NCBI GenBank assembly: GCA_031841125.1 | Contig: CM063108.1 | Location: 50,986,122-51,050,121, forward strand | Source of the DNA: Acanthococcus lagerstroemiae | Lineage: Eukaryota; Arthropoda; Insecta; Hemiptera; Eriococcidae | Direction of reading: 5' to 3' | DNA: 64,000 nt | Part shown: in pieces, positions 44,986 to 56,055 of the stretch | How the letters are laid out: the number at the start of each line of letters is the position of its first letter | Numbering within the stretch: the first letter of the stretch is position 1 | The notes under the pieces: model-generated | Seen by the model: the letters and a program-made list of their open reading frames with translations, nothing else | Database searches by the model: none | What the model was told of the DNA's origin: nothing | Program-made: the position numbers and the translations under genes

Positions 44986-45362
44986 TATGTGTGGTGGGAC
45001 GTATGGCGATGCACGCATGCCAAAGTGGCCCCTATGACACCGCACCCCCGGCCACAGGAACTACCCTTTCGAGCATCGCGTCAGTGACCGGAGGGACGCC
45101 TTGGGGCCGGGCCCGAGCCCCCATTTCTACGTGCCAGAACGGTGCGCGCGTCCTACCAGGGCCACCATGGGGTTCCCTACTGACCGAGGTCCGCACTCCC
45201 AGAGCGCTCGCCTGGAAATTTCAGGTCCCCCACGGCCGGACGCGCTACCTCTCTTCACTCACCCCTCACCTCCTCGTCTTGGTCCGTGTGTCGACGCAGG
45301 CAGGTGGTGGCGACGGGTGAGCCCTGCCGGTGGGTCCGCAGTGCAGCTGCAGCAGCTCTTCT

Positions 45363-48300
45363 CTAGGATGGTACAGAGTTCACCTCCTGATCGATGGTGT
45401 GGGCCGAGCTTGATGAATCGCCGGCCCTCTGTCTCGACCACTCCGTCTCAATCTTCTTCTTCATGATGGCCGAGACAAAGGCCGACACCCGGTTCCAGCT
45501 GCTTCCGTTCTTCATCATTTCCGGAACCAGGGTGTCCGGCGCGAGACGGCTGATCACGCCGACGTCGTCGTCCTCCTCTTCATCGTCGCCGCCGGGATCG
45601 ATCGCTGTTGTGGCCGTCCCGCGCCTCTCCTGCTCCCAGGCCTCACACTCGAACAGGATGTGCCAAGGTGTGTCCTCCGCCCCTCGATCACAGTGCGCGC
45701 ACACGGGGCTCGGCGCTATCGACATCCGATATAGGTACGTGCCGAAACACCCGTGGCCGCTCAGTACTTGGGTAAGGTGGAAGTTAAGCGCTCCGTGCGT
45801 TCTTCCTACCCATCTGTCGAGGTCGCGTATCAGCGCTCGGGTCCACTCGCCCTTGGTCGAATGGGCGAGCGCGTCCTTCCACTTCCGAAGCGTGTCCTGC
45901 TGGATGACTCGCTTGACCCGAAGTGCCTCCCGTTTCGTCTTCGCTTTCTTCTTCGCACCGTATACCGCCGCAATTTCGCCGACCTTGAGTTCGATCGGCG
46001 GTATACGCGCTAACACGCCTACTGCATCCGAAGAAACAGTGCGGTACGCACTGACACACCTTATCGCGGCTTTTCGCTGGATCTTCTCCATCTCCGCTCT
46101 CCTGTATGGTATCTCGATGGCGTCGGCGAATACTGGCGCCCCGTATAGGAGGACCGACATGATGACGTTGACGTACATCATACGTCGCTGCTCTCTCGGT
46201 CCCCCTAGGTTCGACATCAGACGGGACAGCTGGCCGGCTACTCGATCCGCCTTCTCAGCTGCCCGTCGAAAGTGCTCTCGGAAATGCAACTTCCCGTCGA
46301 ACCACAGCCCCAGGTACTTCAGGGCTGTACAGAGCCCAATCTCCACACCTTTCAGGACAAAGGTGGGTGGGCTGTACTTGCGTCGCGTCGTAAACAGAAC
46401 AGCTTCTGTCTTCTGAACCGCTAAGCACAGCCCCGCCGACTCGATCCAGTGGGTCAGCATCTCCAACGCCTGGTTCACTCGTCGCGTGACCTCTGCTGTT
46501 GTCTCCGCCTGGCACACCACCAGCGTGTCGTCGGCGTAACAGATCAACTTTACGCCTGGTGGTAGTGCCAGCCTCAGCATCCCATTGAAGGCGACGTTCC
46601 ACAGGGTAGGTCCGGGTACTGATCCATGAGGAACGCCGCAGGTCATCTCCCGTGTGATTGGTCCGGCCGCCGACTCCATCTCTATCCGGCGACCGGAGAA
46701 GTAGCTCCTGATGATGCGCACGAGGTAACCAGGTACCCGCGCCAACTCCAACGCCTCCATGATACGCGTATATGGAATGGAGTTGAACGCGTTCTTGATG
46801 TCGAGGCTGACCACCGCGCAGAACTGCCGCTCGCGGATCGCCTTCTTCGCCAGACTCTTCAACTTCAGCGCCGCGTCCGCAGTCGAGCGGCCAGTTCTGA
46901 ATCCGTACTGACTGCTCGAGATCGTCTTCCGCCTTTGAAAATGCTCCTCCAGCCTATCCACAATGGTACGCTCAAACACCTTGCCGACGGTGTCGAGCAG
47001 GCAAATAGGCCGGTACGAGGACGGCTGGCCATCTGGCTTTCCTGGCTTCTTGATCAGTGCCAGCCGCGCCGTCTTCCATCTGCTAGGGAATGTCCCCTCC
47101 TGCAACGCCCGATTGAATACGTTGGTCAGGAGGGACGGGTCTGCTCGGTGGACTACTTCCCAGACGACGTTGGGAATCATGTCCGGACCAGGCGCCTTCC
47201 TCTTCTTTGTCCTGATCCGGTCGATCGCGCTGTCCACTTCTCCTACACTAAGCAGAGGGATATCCTCTCGCACTTCGGCAGAGACTGCCGTTAGCGGGGG
47301 GCGCTGGGGAAACAGTTCTTGAACTACCTGTTGCAGCACCCCCGGCTCCATACGGCTCGTCAATGACGGCCCTCCGGCTTTCCGCATGACTACCTTGTAC
47401 GGCTTGCCGAAGGGGTCGTCATCTGCTTCCTGACGCAACTCCTCCCAAGCTGCCTTCTTGCTTTGGCGTATGGCGAGCTTGAGAGTACGACGAGCCTGCT
47501 GGTATTGCTGCGAGGCTGCTGCGGCCGCTTCGTCGTCTCTTCTTGTGCGTTGGTACCGACGACGAAGTCGGTTGCACTCCTTCCGCAGCTTGGCGATGTC
47601 CTCGGTCCACCAGTAGACGGGTTGTCTCTTGCGCGGTGGACCGACTCGGGGCATTGCGCTATCGCAGGCCGCGACCACTGTCTGAATGGCGTTCGCGGCC
47701 GCGGCCTCCGCGCTTTCCTCTTCTTCTGTTTCTCCTTCTGCCCGACACTCTCCCGTTCCCCAGGTGAGAGCCAGGAAGCTCGCCTCCAGTCGATCTGCAT
47801 CGAGCTTCCTGATCGCCCATCGTCCCAGCTTCTTTGGAGCAGTGACCTCCTCGGTTCCTCGGTCCAGCTTGAAGGTAATATACCGGTGGTCACTCCCTGA
47901 CTCCTCATCCAGCACGGACCAGCCCTTGATCCAACGGGCCAGCCCGGCTGACGCAAAGGTGACGTCTAAGACCGACCCCACGCCCTGATGGAAACGGGTG
48001 GGAGTGCCGCCCGTGTTCATCGGAACAAGGTCGTGCCGGGCGGCAAGCTCCCCCAGAGCGTAACCTCGGGGGTCGGTCCGGCCGGCGTGCCACTCCTCTG
48101 ATTTGGCGTTGAAGTCGCCGGCCACGATGACTCTCGTCGTCTTCCTCGCGATGCTCTCCTCCAGACAGGCGAGGTAGGCCTCGAACTCTTCCAGTCTCCT
48201 GTTTGGGGAGAAGTAGCAGCTGTATACGGTGATGTCGCCAACCTGTACAGCTACGTACCCCTCCCCTTCCTCTACCTCGCCCGGAGCTATCGGACAATCA

Positions 48301-48547
48301 GGGCATACGCCAACGGCTGCCAGTCCAGTACGGTCTCTGTACCATCCTCGAACTTCGTCAGCCTGTAGGGCTCGCTCGCTATCACCAGGTCAACCTGTCT
48401 CTCTCCCACCGTGCACCACAGGAGATCCTGGGCGACTGCACAGTGGTTCAGGTTGACCTGGAGGAGGGTGAGTGGCCTATTCAGCGGCGTTGGATTGGCC
48501 GCCGCCGACTGCGGCCTTCTCCTCTTTGGACGCTCACGTCCCGGCAT
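45363..48547 (-). CDS. R1-clade ORF2: endonuclease, reverse transcriptase and C-terminal finger, one frameshift
   Basis: The ORF starts at the ATG at 48547, which overlaps the end of ORF1 by about 65 bp as is common in the clade. The first 86 residues (LLQVNLNHCAVAQDLL, IASEP) are the start of the endonuclease. A single frameshift near 48295 joins them to a 920-residue uninterrupted frame whose in-frame sequence begins upstream of 48125 (VAVQVGDITVYSCYFSPNRR). Numbering from the codon at 48125: endonuclease GDFNAK (3-8) and SGSDHRYI (77-84), RT motif A VVSLDIKNAFNSI (438-450), motif B GVPHGSVPGPTLWN (497-510), motif C YADD (530-533) and LKYLGLWFDG. At the C-terminus are SGHGCFGTYL and a CCHC-like finger (CAHC...HILFEC). 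Motif B has His and Pro where the clade usually has Gln and Leu, which may reduce activity. Apart from the frameshift the protein looks intact. Confidence 0.88.
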
Positions 48548-49190
48548 CCCTTGCCTCCCAGGACGTGCGCGGAGTCGCGCCCCTCCACCCGGCTACATAA
48601 CGGGCACTTGGGGAGTTGCCGGCACTGCACGATCTTATGGCCGGTCCCCCCGCATCGGTAGCACACGTCGCCCATGCTGGCTGTTGATGTGCATCTGTTG
48701 GCGACGTGTCCTACTTCCAGGCACCGGTAACACCGGGTCACCTGTCTCGTCTTCTCGAGCGAGCGAACCCTACAGTAGCTCCACCCAAGCGCTACCTTCC
48801 CGCGCCCCAGCGTATCAAGGGCCGCTTGGATCGGTAACTCGACCTTATACGCCAGGGTGCCGCGCGCCATCTCTCCTTGCCTGATGACGCGCGCCTGGGG
48901 TAGCGCTGCTCTTATCTCTTCTGGCGTCACTGACTGCTCCACGTCAGTCAGGAGCAGGGTGGTGCGGCGCTGCGGTCTTCGGATCTCCGCATCCACGCCC
49001 AGCACTTCGGCGAGCTTGCTGGCAAAGTTTTCGACAGCTGGCTCCTCTCCCTGGAGCTCCAGCAGCATGTCACCGCCCTTGGTGTGCCGGGTCCCCGTCA
49101 CTTGGACCCCGCACGCCTTTGGGTCAATTGCTGCCCGGGCCCTCCTGATTAAGACCGCGTACTCCACCTGAATCACTGACTTAGAAGTCG
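48482..49190 (-). CDS. R1-clade ORF1 (gag-like) C-terminal part with CCHC knuckles
   Basis: About 235 residues are present. An N-terminal part with an RNA-recognition-like fold (TTLLLTDVEQSVTPEEIRAA, LPQARVIRQGEMARGTLAYK) is followed by three zinc-knuckle motifs: CYRCLEVGHVANRC, CYRCGGTGHKIVQC and a third starting CPLC with His further on. These proteins package the element RNA. Full R1 ORF1 proteins are roughly twice as long, so the N-terminus is missing. The apparent first Met at 49221 lies in flanking DNA; element sequence starts near IQVEYAVLIRRARAA. The frame is intact up to its stop at 48481. Confidence 0.82.
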
Positions 49191-49224
49191 CTATATATAA
49201 ATGCAGTTTTTCCAGTTTCACCTA

Positions 49225-49941
49225 ACGGATTCACAAGAGGAGAAAATATACGCGTTTCATTTACAGGCATTATGAAAACGAAAAGAGTTTATATTAAAAA
49301 AATGATTAGGAATAAATTTCTAGTACATAAAATTTTCCTTCCATTGAGACCATTTTCATTTCAATCTGATAAATGTTTCTAAAATATTTAGGGTTTCGAT
49401 AGTTTCTTTTTTCACGTGCCTAAAATTATAGAGGGCGACTCGTTCGAGCTAGTAGTCCGAATAGTCACTGAAATTTGAAATTCAACGTTTGCTACCGACT
49501 TTCAGATGTTCGAAATGTTTTCCACATTTCAGCTTTAATTCAACCTTTCAAATAACGTTCGATACTCAGCTTGAAACCTTCTGCTCTTGACTGACTAGTC
49601 TCTAACATAAGTCCAGGGTACTCCATTTTCAGAAACGAAATATGACTTTCAGTTTGGAAAGGTGGAGAAGAAAAATTTGCCGACAAATATTTTTTGAAAA
49701 CTAAAAAGTCGCCGACAAAATGTTTAAAAGAATTAAAAACTTGCCAATTTTTTAATTGAAAAATAAAATAAATAAACACACAAGAATGCATAAAAAATGA
49801 AAATTCAAATAAACAGTTTCAAAATTTGCCAACTGTCAAATTATTGGGGGGGGGGGCTAAATTGAACAGTCTTAATATTTGCCAACTGACAAATTATTGG
49901 GGGGACAATCCCCACACCCTCTATAGTTTCGTCCCTGTTAG
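49225..49941 (-). repeat. Dispersed repeat with CAGGGACGAAACT end, copy 1
   Basis: Read on the minus strand it begins CAGGGACGAAACTATAGAGG, contains a module equivalent to the stand-alone MITE at 61486-61751 (AATTTTTCTTCTCCACC, then CCAAACTGAAAGTCA), and continues for about 430 bp (AAAATGGAGTACCCTGG, GCAGAAGGTTTCAAGCTGAG, TTTTAGGCACGTGAAAAA, ATTATGAAAACGAAA). The second copy, 59639-60125, is in the opposite orientation. Confidence 0.75.
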
Positions 49942-49969
49942 TGCGGTCGGGTTTATAGTGCTCTAGTGT

Positions 49970-50370
49970 CACGACCCTATTGACAATTGTATCTCTATAT
50001 ATACCGGATTTAATCTGTACATGTCGAATTATGCCAGATTCTAAATCGACATCCCGAATAAACCCCGATTTAAATGTCGCCTTTTTCGATATCTCCATTT
50101 GATGTGATTTTTCTATATAGATGCAGACTCGTCATTTTCTATATAGACAGAGTTGTGATTTTTCTATATAGATGCAGACTTGTCATTTTCTATATAGACA
50201 GAGTTGTGATTTTTCTATACAGATGCAGACCCATAATTTTTTATATAGGCAGAGTTGTGATTATTCTATATCAATGCAGAGTAGTCATTTTTTATACAGG
50301 GAACGGCGTAATTTTTCGATAAAGATGAAGTCTCAAATATTTCCTATAAGTATAGACAGAGATAATATTT
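49970..50370 (+). repeat. 51-bp tandem array plus shared flank, copy 1
   Basis: Four to five units of 51 bp start near 50104, 50155, 50206 and 50257, each with GTGATTTTTCTATATAGATG and TCATTTTCTATATAGACAGA. The adjoining 49975-50095 contains, on the minus strand, GAATCTGGCATAATTCGACA and AATTGTCAATAGGG, which recur next to the array at 55735-56055. Confidence 0.75.
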
Positions 50371-50599
50371 TTTTATATAATTTTAAAGCGCGAAATTCGA
50401 GATCAACAAGAAGCCCTATACAATTCTGCCTGTCATTTTCTCCGGCATCATTTTAATATTAAATAGTTTTGTCTTCTTCAGAGTCGCATGCAAGTATATT
50501 TTAGATTTGTGACACACACTTTACTTTGTTACATTATTCACTACCGATGTATACAGGAACCATTCGGTTATGCGTCACGCTTCGGATTACCTATTTAAC

Positions 50600-50770
50600 A
50601 ACTCTTTTGATTCGTAGGAATTTTGAGTTACAAAGTTGGGAAAATCCGACAAGTCAAAAGCTTTTATTTAGTTATTTATTTTTCTCTGACGGTTGGGAAT
50701 TTTCAGTTGAGTCAGTTGGGATTTTCACAATTTTTGACCCCTCCAGGAAAAACGGTACATCCCTGCATTT
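50600..50770 (+). repeat. Satellite of the 5-kb family, copy 2
   Basis: GAATTTTGAGTT, AAAGTTGGGAAAATCCGACA, AGTCAAAAGC, then TTTTCAGTTGAGTCAGTTGG and GGTACATCCCTG, in the same order as 5289-5510. Confidence 0.6.
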
Positions 50771-51518
50771 TCGGAGCCTTTCCAATAATACGACGAATAT
50801 CCCGATGAACAGTTTCATTGTGGTTGCCTTGAAGTTGCGAAAGAGGAGATATTATATTAAACTACCCAAAACCACAAAAATAACGGAAAATCGATTTTTT
50901 GACAGACCACGTTTCACCAGTTTCACCTTTCATGTACGAATGTAAATGTAGCGCAGTGCGCGATGATTTGGTTTCCCTATGTAGTCCCCGTATGAATAAT
51001 GCAGTTATAGGGGGGAGAATTCCGCAGCCCCATAAGTTGATGACAGACAGAAAAAATAGTAGGTAACGGTATAGCAAAAATTTTCCTAGCATTTCACGTA
51101 ATTTTCCATCTGTGTCCTCTTCCCCCTAGTCCGTCCCTAAAAGTAGACATATTTGTCCGAGGCACCCTGTTGTCAAGAGCGGACATTAACAATTTGAAAA
51201 CCTGAGTATAAATACCTATTTTCACCAACTCGAGTACCCGTAACCCATTCGATAATTTGAATGCGTATAAATTGGAACGAAATAACTGTCAGTCAAATTA
51301 TCAAATATTTGATAACTGAACGTAAAAAGTCATCCAAGACCGATACAATAAGACATTATGAAAATCGAAAATGTTGACAAAAATTAACGTCGGAACTGAA
51401 AGTGTATGTCAAACCCGGTGTGACCAGATCGAACAGAAATTTTTTTGAAGTTAGAGAAAGGCCCTTAACATGGGAACGTTATATGCCTTTCTTTCTTTAC
51501 TATTTCCCAATACTGCAG
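50771..51518. other. Unrecognised DNA
   Basis: No gene seen. A GCACCCTGTTG motif is present near 51162. Confidence 0.4.
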
Positions 51519-51829
51519 GCTGCGTAGCTGCCGGTCACTTAGCGTCGCCAAAGGCTAAGTCGGCGTTTCGGCGTGTGATGTGTCGGATCTCGGATGTGTC
51601 GGCCGCTGTCCTGCTGGCCATTAGGTATTCGAAATAACGATAACAAAGTTCGTACAATTTCCGATCTTGTTCTGTCGAAGTGAATGTGTTGCAAACTTAT
51701 GAAATTAAAGCGTTAAAATTGTTGCAATTACTGTCGTTCATGGGAAGATTTTTTCACGAGGTCGTTTCCTAATATCGGTTATTCGCTAATGAAGAGAGGA
51801 ACAAGTGATCAATTTATTTGATGAACTTG
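51519..51829 (+). other. Candidate non-coding (5' UTR) exon
   Basis: A pyrimidine tract ends at ACTGCAG (AG at 51517-51518), and a strong donor, ATGAACTTG|GTAAGT, starts at 51830. The 311 bp between are relatively CpG-rich at the left and have stops in all frames, so it could only be an untranslated exon. It could equally be a chance pair of splice-like sites. Confidence 0.2.
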
Positions 51830-52939
51830 GTAAGTATTTACATTACCGGTAGCTGGTAGTACTATCTGACATCGGTTTCATATTGCTCTGACATTTGTGT
51901 ATTTGCATGAACACAGATTTATGACGAATGTAATCGCAGTTCCAACGTGCCCATTGTCCACTATTCAGTGATCCAAGTCGTCAGTTCACTCGTAAGTACA
52001 GTATTCATGTTTCAATATGCACGTTCAAAGGCTCGAGCATGGTACAGGAACTTCCTGCTTGACGACTATTTTGGCAAAATTGCGCTCGTATGACGAGCGT
52101 GCACTAACGAATGTCACGCAACAAATTTCCGTAACGTATCCGCATTTAATCAATGTACAGTACTGTTGAATACGTTCATTCTGAAAGTATGAACGTATTC
52201 AACGGTATTCGGAAATGAGATGTCGCTACTGCAAGATGCAGCGTACCATTTTGTCAGATTCAAATTAGATTCTCATTTTGGCATCGGTTTTGATTAACAA
52301 AAAAACTGAAGCCAGCCTCGAGTTCATTATGAAATGTGGTACATGGTACAATTGACTAGTTCATGGACAATTGCTATCAGTTATCCAGGTGAGCGTTGTG
52401 AAGAAATTTTGTAAAATAGCTGTGTCTCAAGATTGTTTCACGGTTCATATTTCTTTTTGGAAACGAAATAAATCCGAAAATATCAGAACTCTAACCTTGC
52501 AAATCAAATAATGTGAAACTGATACAAATGAAGTCGGTGGCTGAATGAACGAACCTCTAGTATTTAACATTGGTAGCGCGAATAGTTTGTCGTTGATAGG
52601 ATTTTGTTGAACTCATTGCGGTTTCTGAAGTCAGTGGGCGGGTGTTTTCCCCTTCATGTGAAATTTCCCATACAGTAGCGTTAGAAAGGGTAAATTCCGA
52701 GTCAATCATTGCTTGTCCTACGCTCTTGCTACCTCATTGGTCACACCAGGAGGAACAGTAGGGTGGTGGTCGTTATTTACTACTGTAAAAAAAATTATTT
52801 TTGTTTTTATTCAGGACCCCTCAATTCTGTTCATTTTATTTAAAAAAATGAAGCCAAAAAAATATGTTAACCTGTGCCGCAACGCAATTGAAATTGTGCT
52901 GTATTCAGCGGCTGTCTGTCGATTTTTCTGTTTATCAGC
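51830..52939. other. Unrecognised DNA, low in repeats
   Basis: No transposon homology and no long frame. Further donor-like sites occur near 51990 and 52391. It may be an intron if the neighbouring exon calls are right. Confidence 0.3.
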
Positions 52940-52953
52940 GCATCAAGCTGACT
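52940..52953 (+). repeat. Target-site duplication of SINE copy 2, left
   Basis: GCATCAAGCTGACT. The right copy at 53179-53196 reads GCATCAGGCTGGCTGACT, with one substitution and a 4-bp insertion. Confidence 0.65.
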
Positions 52954-53178
52954 GTCTTCTTTTCTAATTTACTGTCAACCCGAGCCCTGGAATCCGTCCT
53001 TTTGAGCATTACCTCAAAGACGTTGGGGAGGGGGAGCTGTTAGGGCTGTCTTGGCCCTCTTCCCTTCTGGCTGAAAAACCAGCATAGGTCGAAATCTGGC
53101 GAGCTGCTACGGGCGCTCGAACCCGGGACCTCCGAATTCCGAAACCAACGTGCTATCCTTTCGGCCAACCAGACCCCT
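52954..53178 (-). mobile_element. tRNA-derived SINE, copy 2
   Basis: The minus strand begins AGGGGTCTGGTTGGCCGAAA (box A region), has the box B-like GGGTTCGAGCGCC and ends with GGATTCCAGGGCTCGGGTTG followed by AAATTAGAAAAGAAG. It corresponds end to end with 2661-2883. The flanking direct repeats (52940-52953 and 53179-53196) fix its borders and demonstrate transposition. Confidence 0.82.
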
Positions 53179-53196
53179 GCATCAGGCTGGCTGACT
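53179..53196 (+). repeat. Target-site duplication of SINE copy 2, right
   Basis: GCATCAGGCTGGCTGACT; see 52940-52953. Confidence 0.65.
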
Positions 53197-54598
53197 GACT
53201 ACCAGCCGAACTGGCTAGAATCCTTAGAATCCGAGGGTTTCCCCAAAAGAGGAGGTAGGCTAGATTTTTAAGACCTTTAAAGGTTTGAATGTAACTCCGT
53301 ATAGTAGCATTCAATGGGTTGGATACAAAAATCAGCCCCATAATCAAGTCCAGTGAAGTTGAATTTCTATAAATGAGTTATTATGCATCTCGAAAAATAA
53401 CTAGTATTTGGTGTCAACCTCCATTAAGTAGCTCGAGTAAAGTGTCGGATATAAAACTACTTTCAATATCTTTCAAAATCATACTTAGTGACCTTAAAAA
53501 CCACAAAATCAACTCATGTCTCAAATTTCATTTTTTCATTTCTTACATTCCCTGAACCACTGACCCAGATCGCAAAACTAAGCTGTAAACAACATCAAAT
53601 CACCTGTTGAAATAGAATAGAACAAATTATTAACGCTGTTGAAGGCTATCATTTTTCAGGGAGCGGGGGAGCGTTGAAAATGTTGAAAAGAGAGTAACCG
53701 TGTGGTCCCTTAGGCCAATTGACTTGAAAACGTATACAGTAACTTTATTTTGCTGTAAGTTTTTTGTGTTTTTTTTCGTACAGGCGGGGATTGTTGGTTT
53801 GCTGTTCGTAATCCCCCCTCCCCCCTCAAAAGAAGTACCGGTCATTCACTTAACCTTGATGCACATCGTAAATGGTTGATCCAAAATTCAAAAGTCAGTA
53901 ACTTCAAGACTGGACATAGCATACAATTTCGAATGAATTGGGTCAATTTTGACGGAGAGATCTTGTAAATATTATCTGATACAAACAGTGAAAATTCTGC
54001 TAATTGTTACTCCTGCTTTTACCCTTCCGCCCATGTATGAAGTTTCTTTTCTATTTAAAGTAAAATATGGTCTGAGGTTTACGCAGACCAATTACAATTG
54101 AGAAAAATGTTACGATTTCAAACACAGCGCTACTACCTGTATTTCCAATTTATATGTTATGTAACGGTAATAATACACTACACAACAATTTGAATTTTTT
54201 TTTTAAAACAATGGCATGTGAATACATGATTCTATATGTATCTTCAACGAGGAATTTAATGCCGATGTTAATTTTTTGATTACAGTTCATTGTTTTTTCT
54301 TATCATGCAAATTTTAGTATCGTCAAGATGATACTACTGATCGAACAACTATGCGCGTTCAGTATTGTTATCCGTATCAGTGTAGCTATTCTTGCACGAC
54401 AAAAGGGAATAAAACGTGGAAATTTTAATAAAATTTTAATTTTGAACATGGAAAACGAGAGGTTCTCGAGAAAAATGGATAACGCCATCGTATTCAGCAT
54501 TCAAAATACAGCTAAAATCATATAATCTCATCCCATTGTTTTTTATGCTGTTGTGTAGTGAATGTAGAACGTGTTTTTTTGCTTCTTTTATTCAATAG
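53197..54598. other. Unrecognised DNA, low in repeats
   Basis: AT-rich, no recognised gene or repeat. It may be intronic relative to the candidate exon at 54599. Confidence 0.35.
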
Positions 54599-54708
54599 GC
54601 AAATCGCGTCAGCAGAGCGATGGTCAGTCGAACAACCCTCATGATGCCGCTATTTCTCCAAGGATGAAGGACTTGCCGCTGCGTAACTTAAGGTGTACGT
54701 ACCCGAAG
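54599..54708 (+). other. Candidate coding exon of an unidentified host gene
   Basis: A long pyrimidine tract and TTCAATAG precede position 54599, and CCGAAG|GTGAGAG gives a donor at 54709. The 110 bp are GC-richer than the flanks and stay open in one frame for 36 codons, beginning with a split codon: KSRQQSDGQSNN, then PHDAAISPRMKDLPLRNLRC and TYPK. The other two frames have stops. I recognise no protein family. The intron phases would be 1 at the start and 0 at the end. Confidence 0.3.
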
Positions 54709-55079
54709 GTGAGAGCATGCAACATATGAATGAAACAACGGCTGTAACATCAAATTTGGTCGTTGAGGATGAAACGCTGCAGTAGTTATATCGTGAAGTA
54801 TACGCGCGTCATTCGATCATTACGCTATTCATTTATTTTATATTGTTTTAGCAGTTATTTATTTTCTCTTGGTAAAATTACGGGCGTCAACGTGTACGCT
54901 TTGATTGTTTTCTTAGATTCTGTGTTTAATATTAATCGCAATAGGAGTGAATCGATCGTAGTTTCAGTTTTTTGTTTGTCAATCTTTTTCTTTTCTTGAT
55001 GTAATACATAATCTTCTTACTAGTTCAATTTAACAAAGTGTACTTTTGTTGGGGATTCGGTACCCCTTTTCAAAGGCTA
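54709..55079. other. Unrecognised DNA
   Basis: No supported gene. There is an AT-rich hydrophobic frame at 54763-54996 without homology. Confidence 0.35.
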
Positions 55080-55395
55080 CATGAGAGGAAAACGGTAAGG
55101 CAACAATCGGGGTGCAATAGGGCTACAATCGGGTTTCAGAACAGGGCTGCAATCGGGCTACAGTCAGGGTTCAGTAGGGCTACAATCGGGGTGCAATAGG
55201 GCTACACTTGGGTTACAGAACAGGGCTGCAATCGGGTTTCAGAACAGGGCTGCAATTGGGATGCAATAAGGCTACAATCGGGATGCAATAGGGCTACAAT
55301 TGAGGTGCAATCGAGGTGCCGTAGGGAGGGCTACACTCGGGTTTCCAAACAAGGCTGCAATTGGGATGCAAAAAGGCTGCAACCGAGCATCCCAA
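55080..55395 (+). repeat. GGGCTACAATCGGG minisatellite
   Basis: Roughly twenty variants of a 13-15 bp core (GGGCTACAATCGGG, GGTGCAATA, GGTTTCAGAACA), partly organised as alternating longer units such as AATCGGGGTGCAATAGGGCT. Confidence 0.8.
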
Positions 55396-55734
55396 ATACG
55401 AATCCAAGATGGCGGACTGGAATAAGTAAACGTAAATGAACACAGGAAACAACCGGGCAACCAGCAAATGAAGCGTTCTCATTGGTTGTATGGCTGTTTA
55501 TGGAAGGGCAACTCGGGCAACTGATGAGCAACTATATAAGTAAGAAAGTCTCATGGGCAACAACCGGGCTACATTTTCCTCATCGGGTGCTACCCTACCA
55601 TTTCATCAGTATTGTCCTTAAAAATGATGGTTTTGAAAATGAGTGAATGTGTGTGTTCGCATGTAATATTGAAAGCAGCTATTATATAGAAGAAGAAGAA
55701 GAAAAAACAAATGAGATCGAAAAAGTCTATATTG

Positions 55735-56055
55735 AAAAAGCTATATAGAAATCTGACTTTGGAAGCGATATAGATGCAATATAGCAATATAGTATTATCG
55801 ATATTGAGTCTATATTGGTACAATGTCGACATATTCTATATCGCCCTTATCGATATGAGTCGATATCGGCTCAATGTCGACATTCTATATCGCCCTTATC
55901 AATATGACTCGATATCAGTACAATATCGACATTCTATATCGTCATTTGTCGAGATCAATTAGTAATATTCGAGCTAGTCACGATATCGGTTTAATCTCGA
56001 CGACGATTTAGAATCTGGGAAAATTCCGGAGTAAATCCGGAAAAATTGTCAATAG
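55735..56055 (-). repeat. 50-bp tandem array plus shared flank, copy 2
   Basis: Three units of about 50 bp start near 55796, 55847 and 55898, with TTATCGATATGAGTCGATAT and GTCGACATTCTATATCG. The right flank (GAATCTGGGAAAATTCCGGA, AAATTGTCAATAGGG) matches the minus strand of 49975-50050, so this is an inverted copy of the 49970-50370 family. The arrays themselves have diverged strongly. Confidence 0.6.

Larger units (their letters stand above)
44988..49190 (-). mobile_element. Nearly complete R1-clade non-LTR retrotransposon (5'-truncated in ORF1)
   Basis: About 4.2 kb on the minus strand: partial ORF1, overlapping ORF2 and a 375-bp 3' UTR with no evident poly-A. It is GC-rich compared with its flanks, consistent with a fairly recent arrival. 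Its 3' UTR also occurs alone at 16905-17003 and 29621-29934, and a related copy lies at 34128-34556, so the family is well represented locally. The 5' end falls in ORF1 near 49190 without a visible target duplication. Confidence 0.85.
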
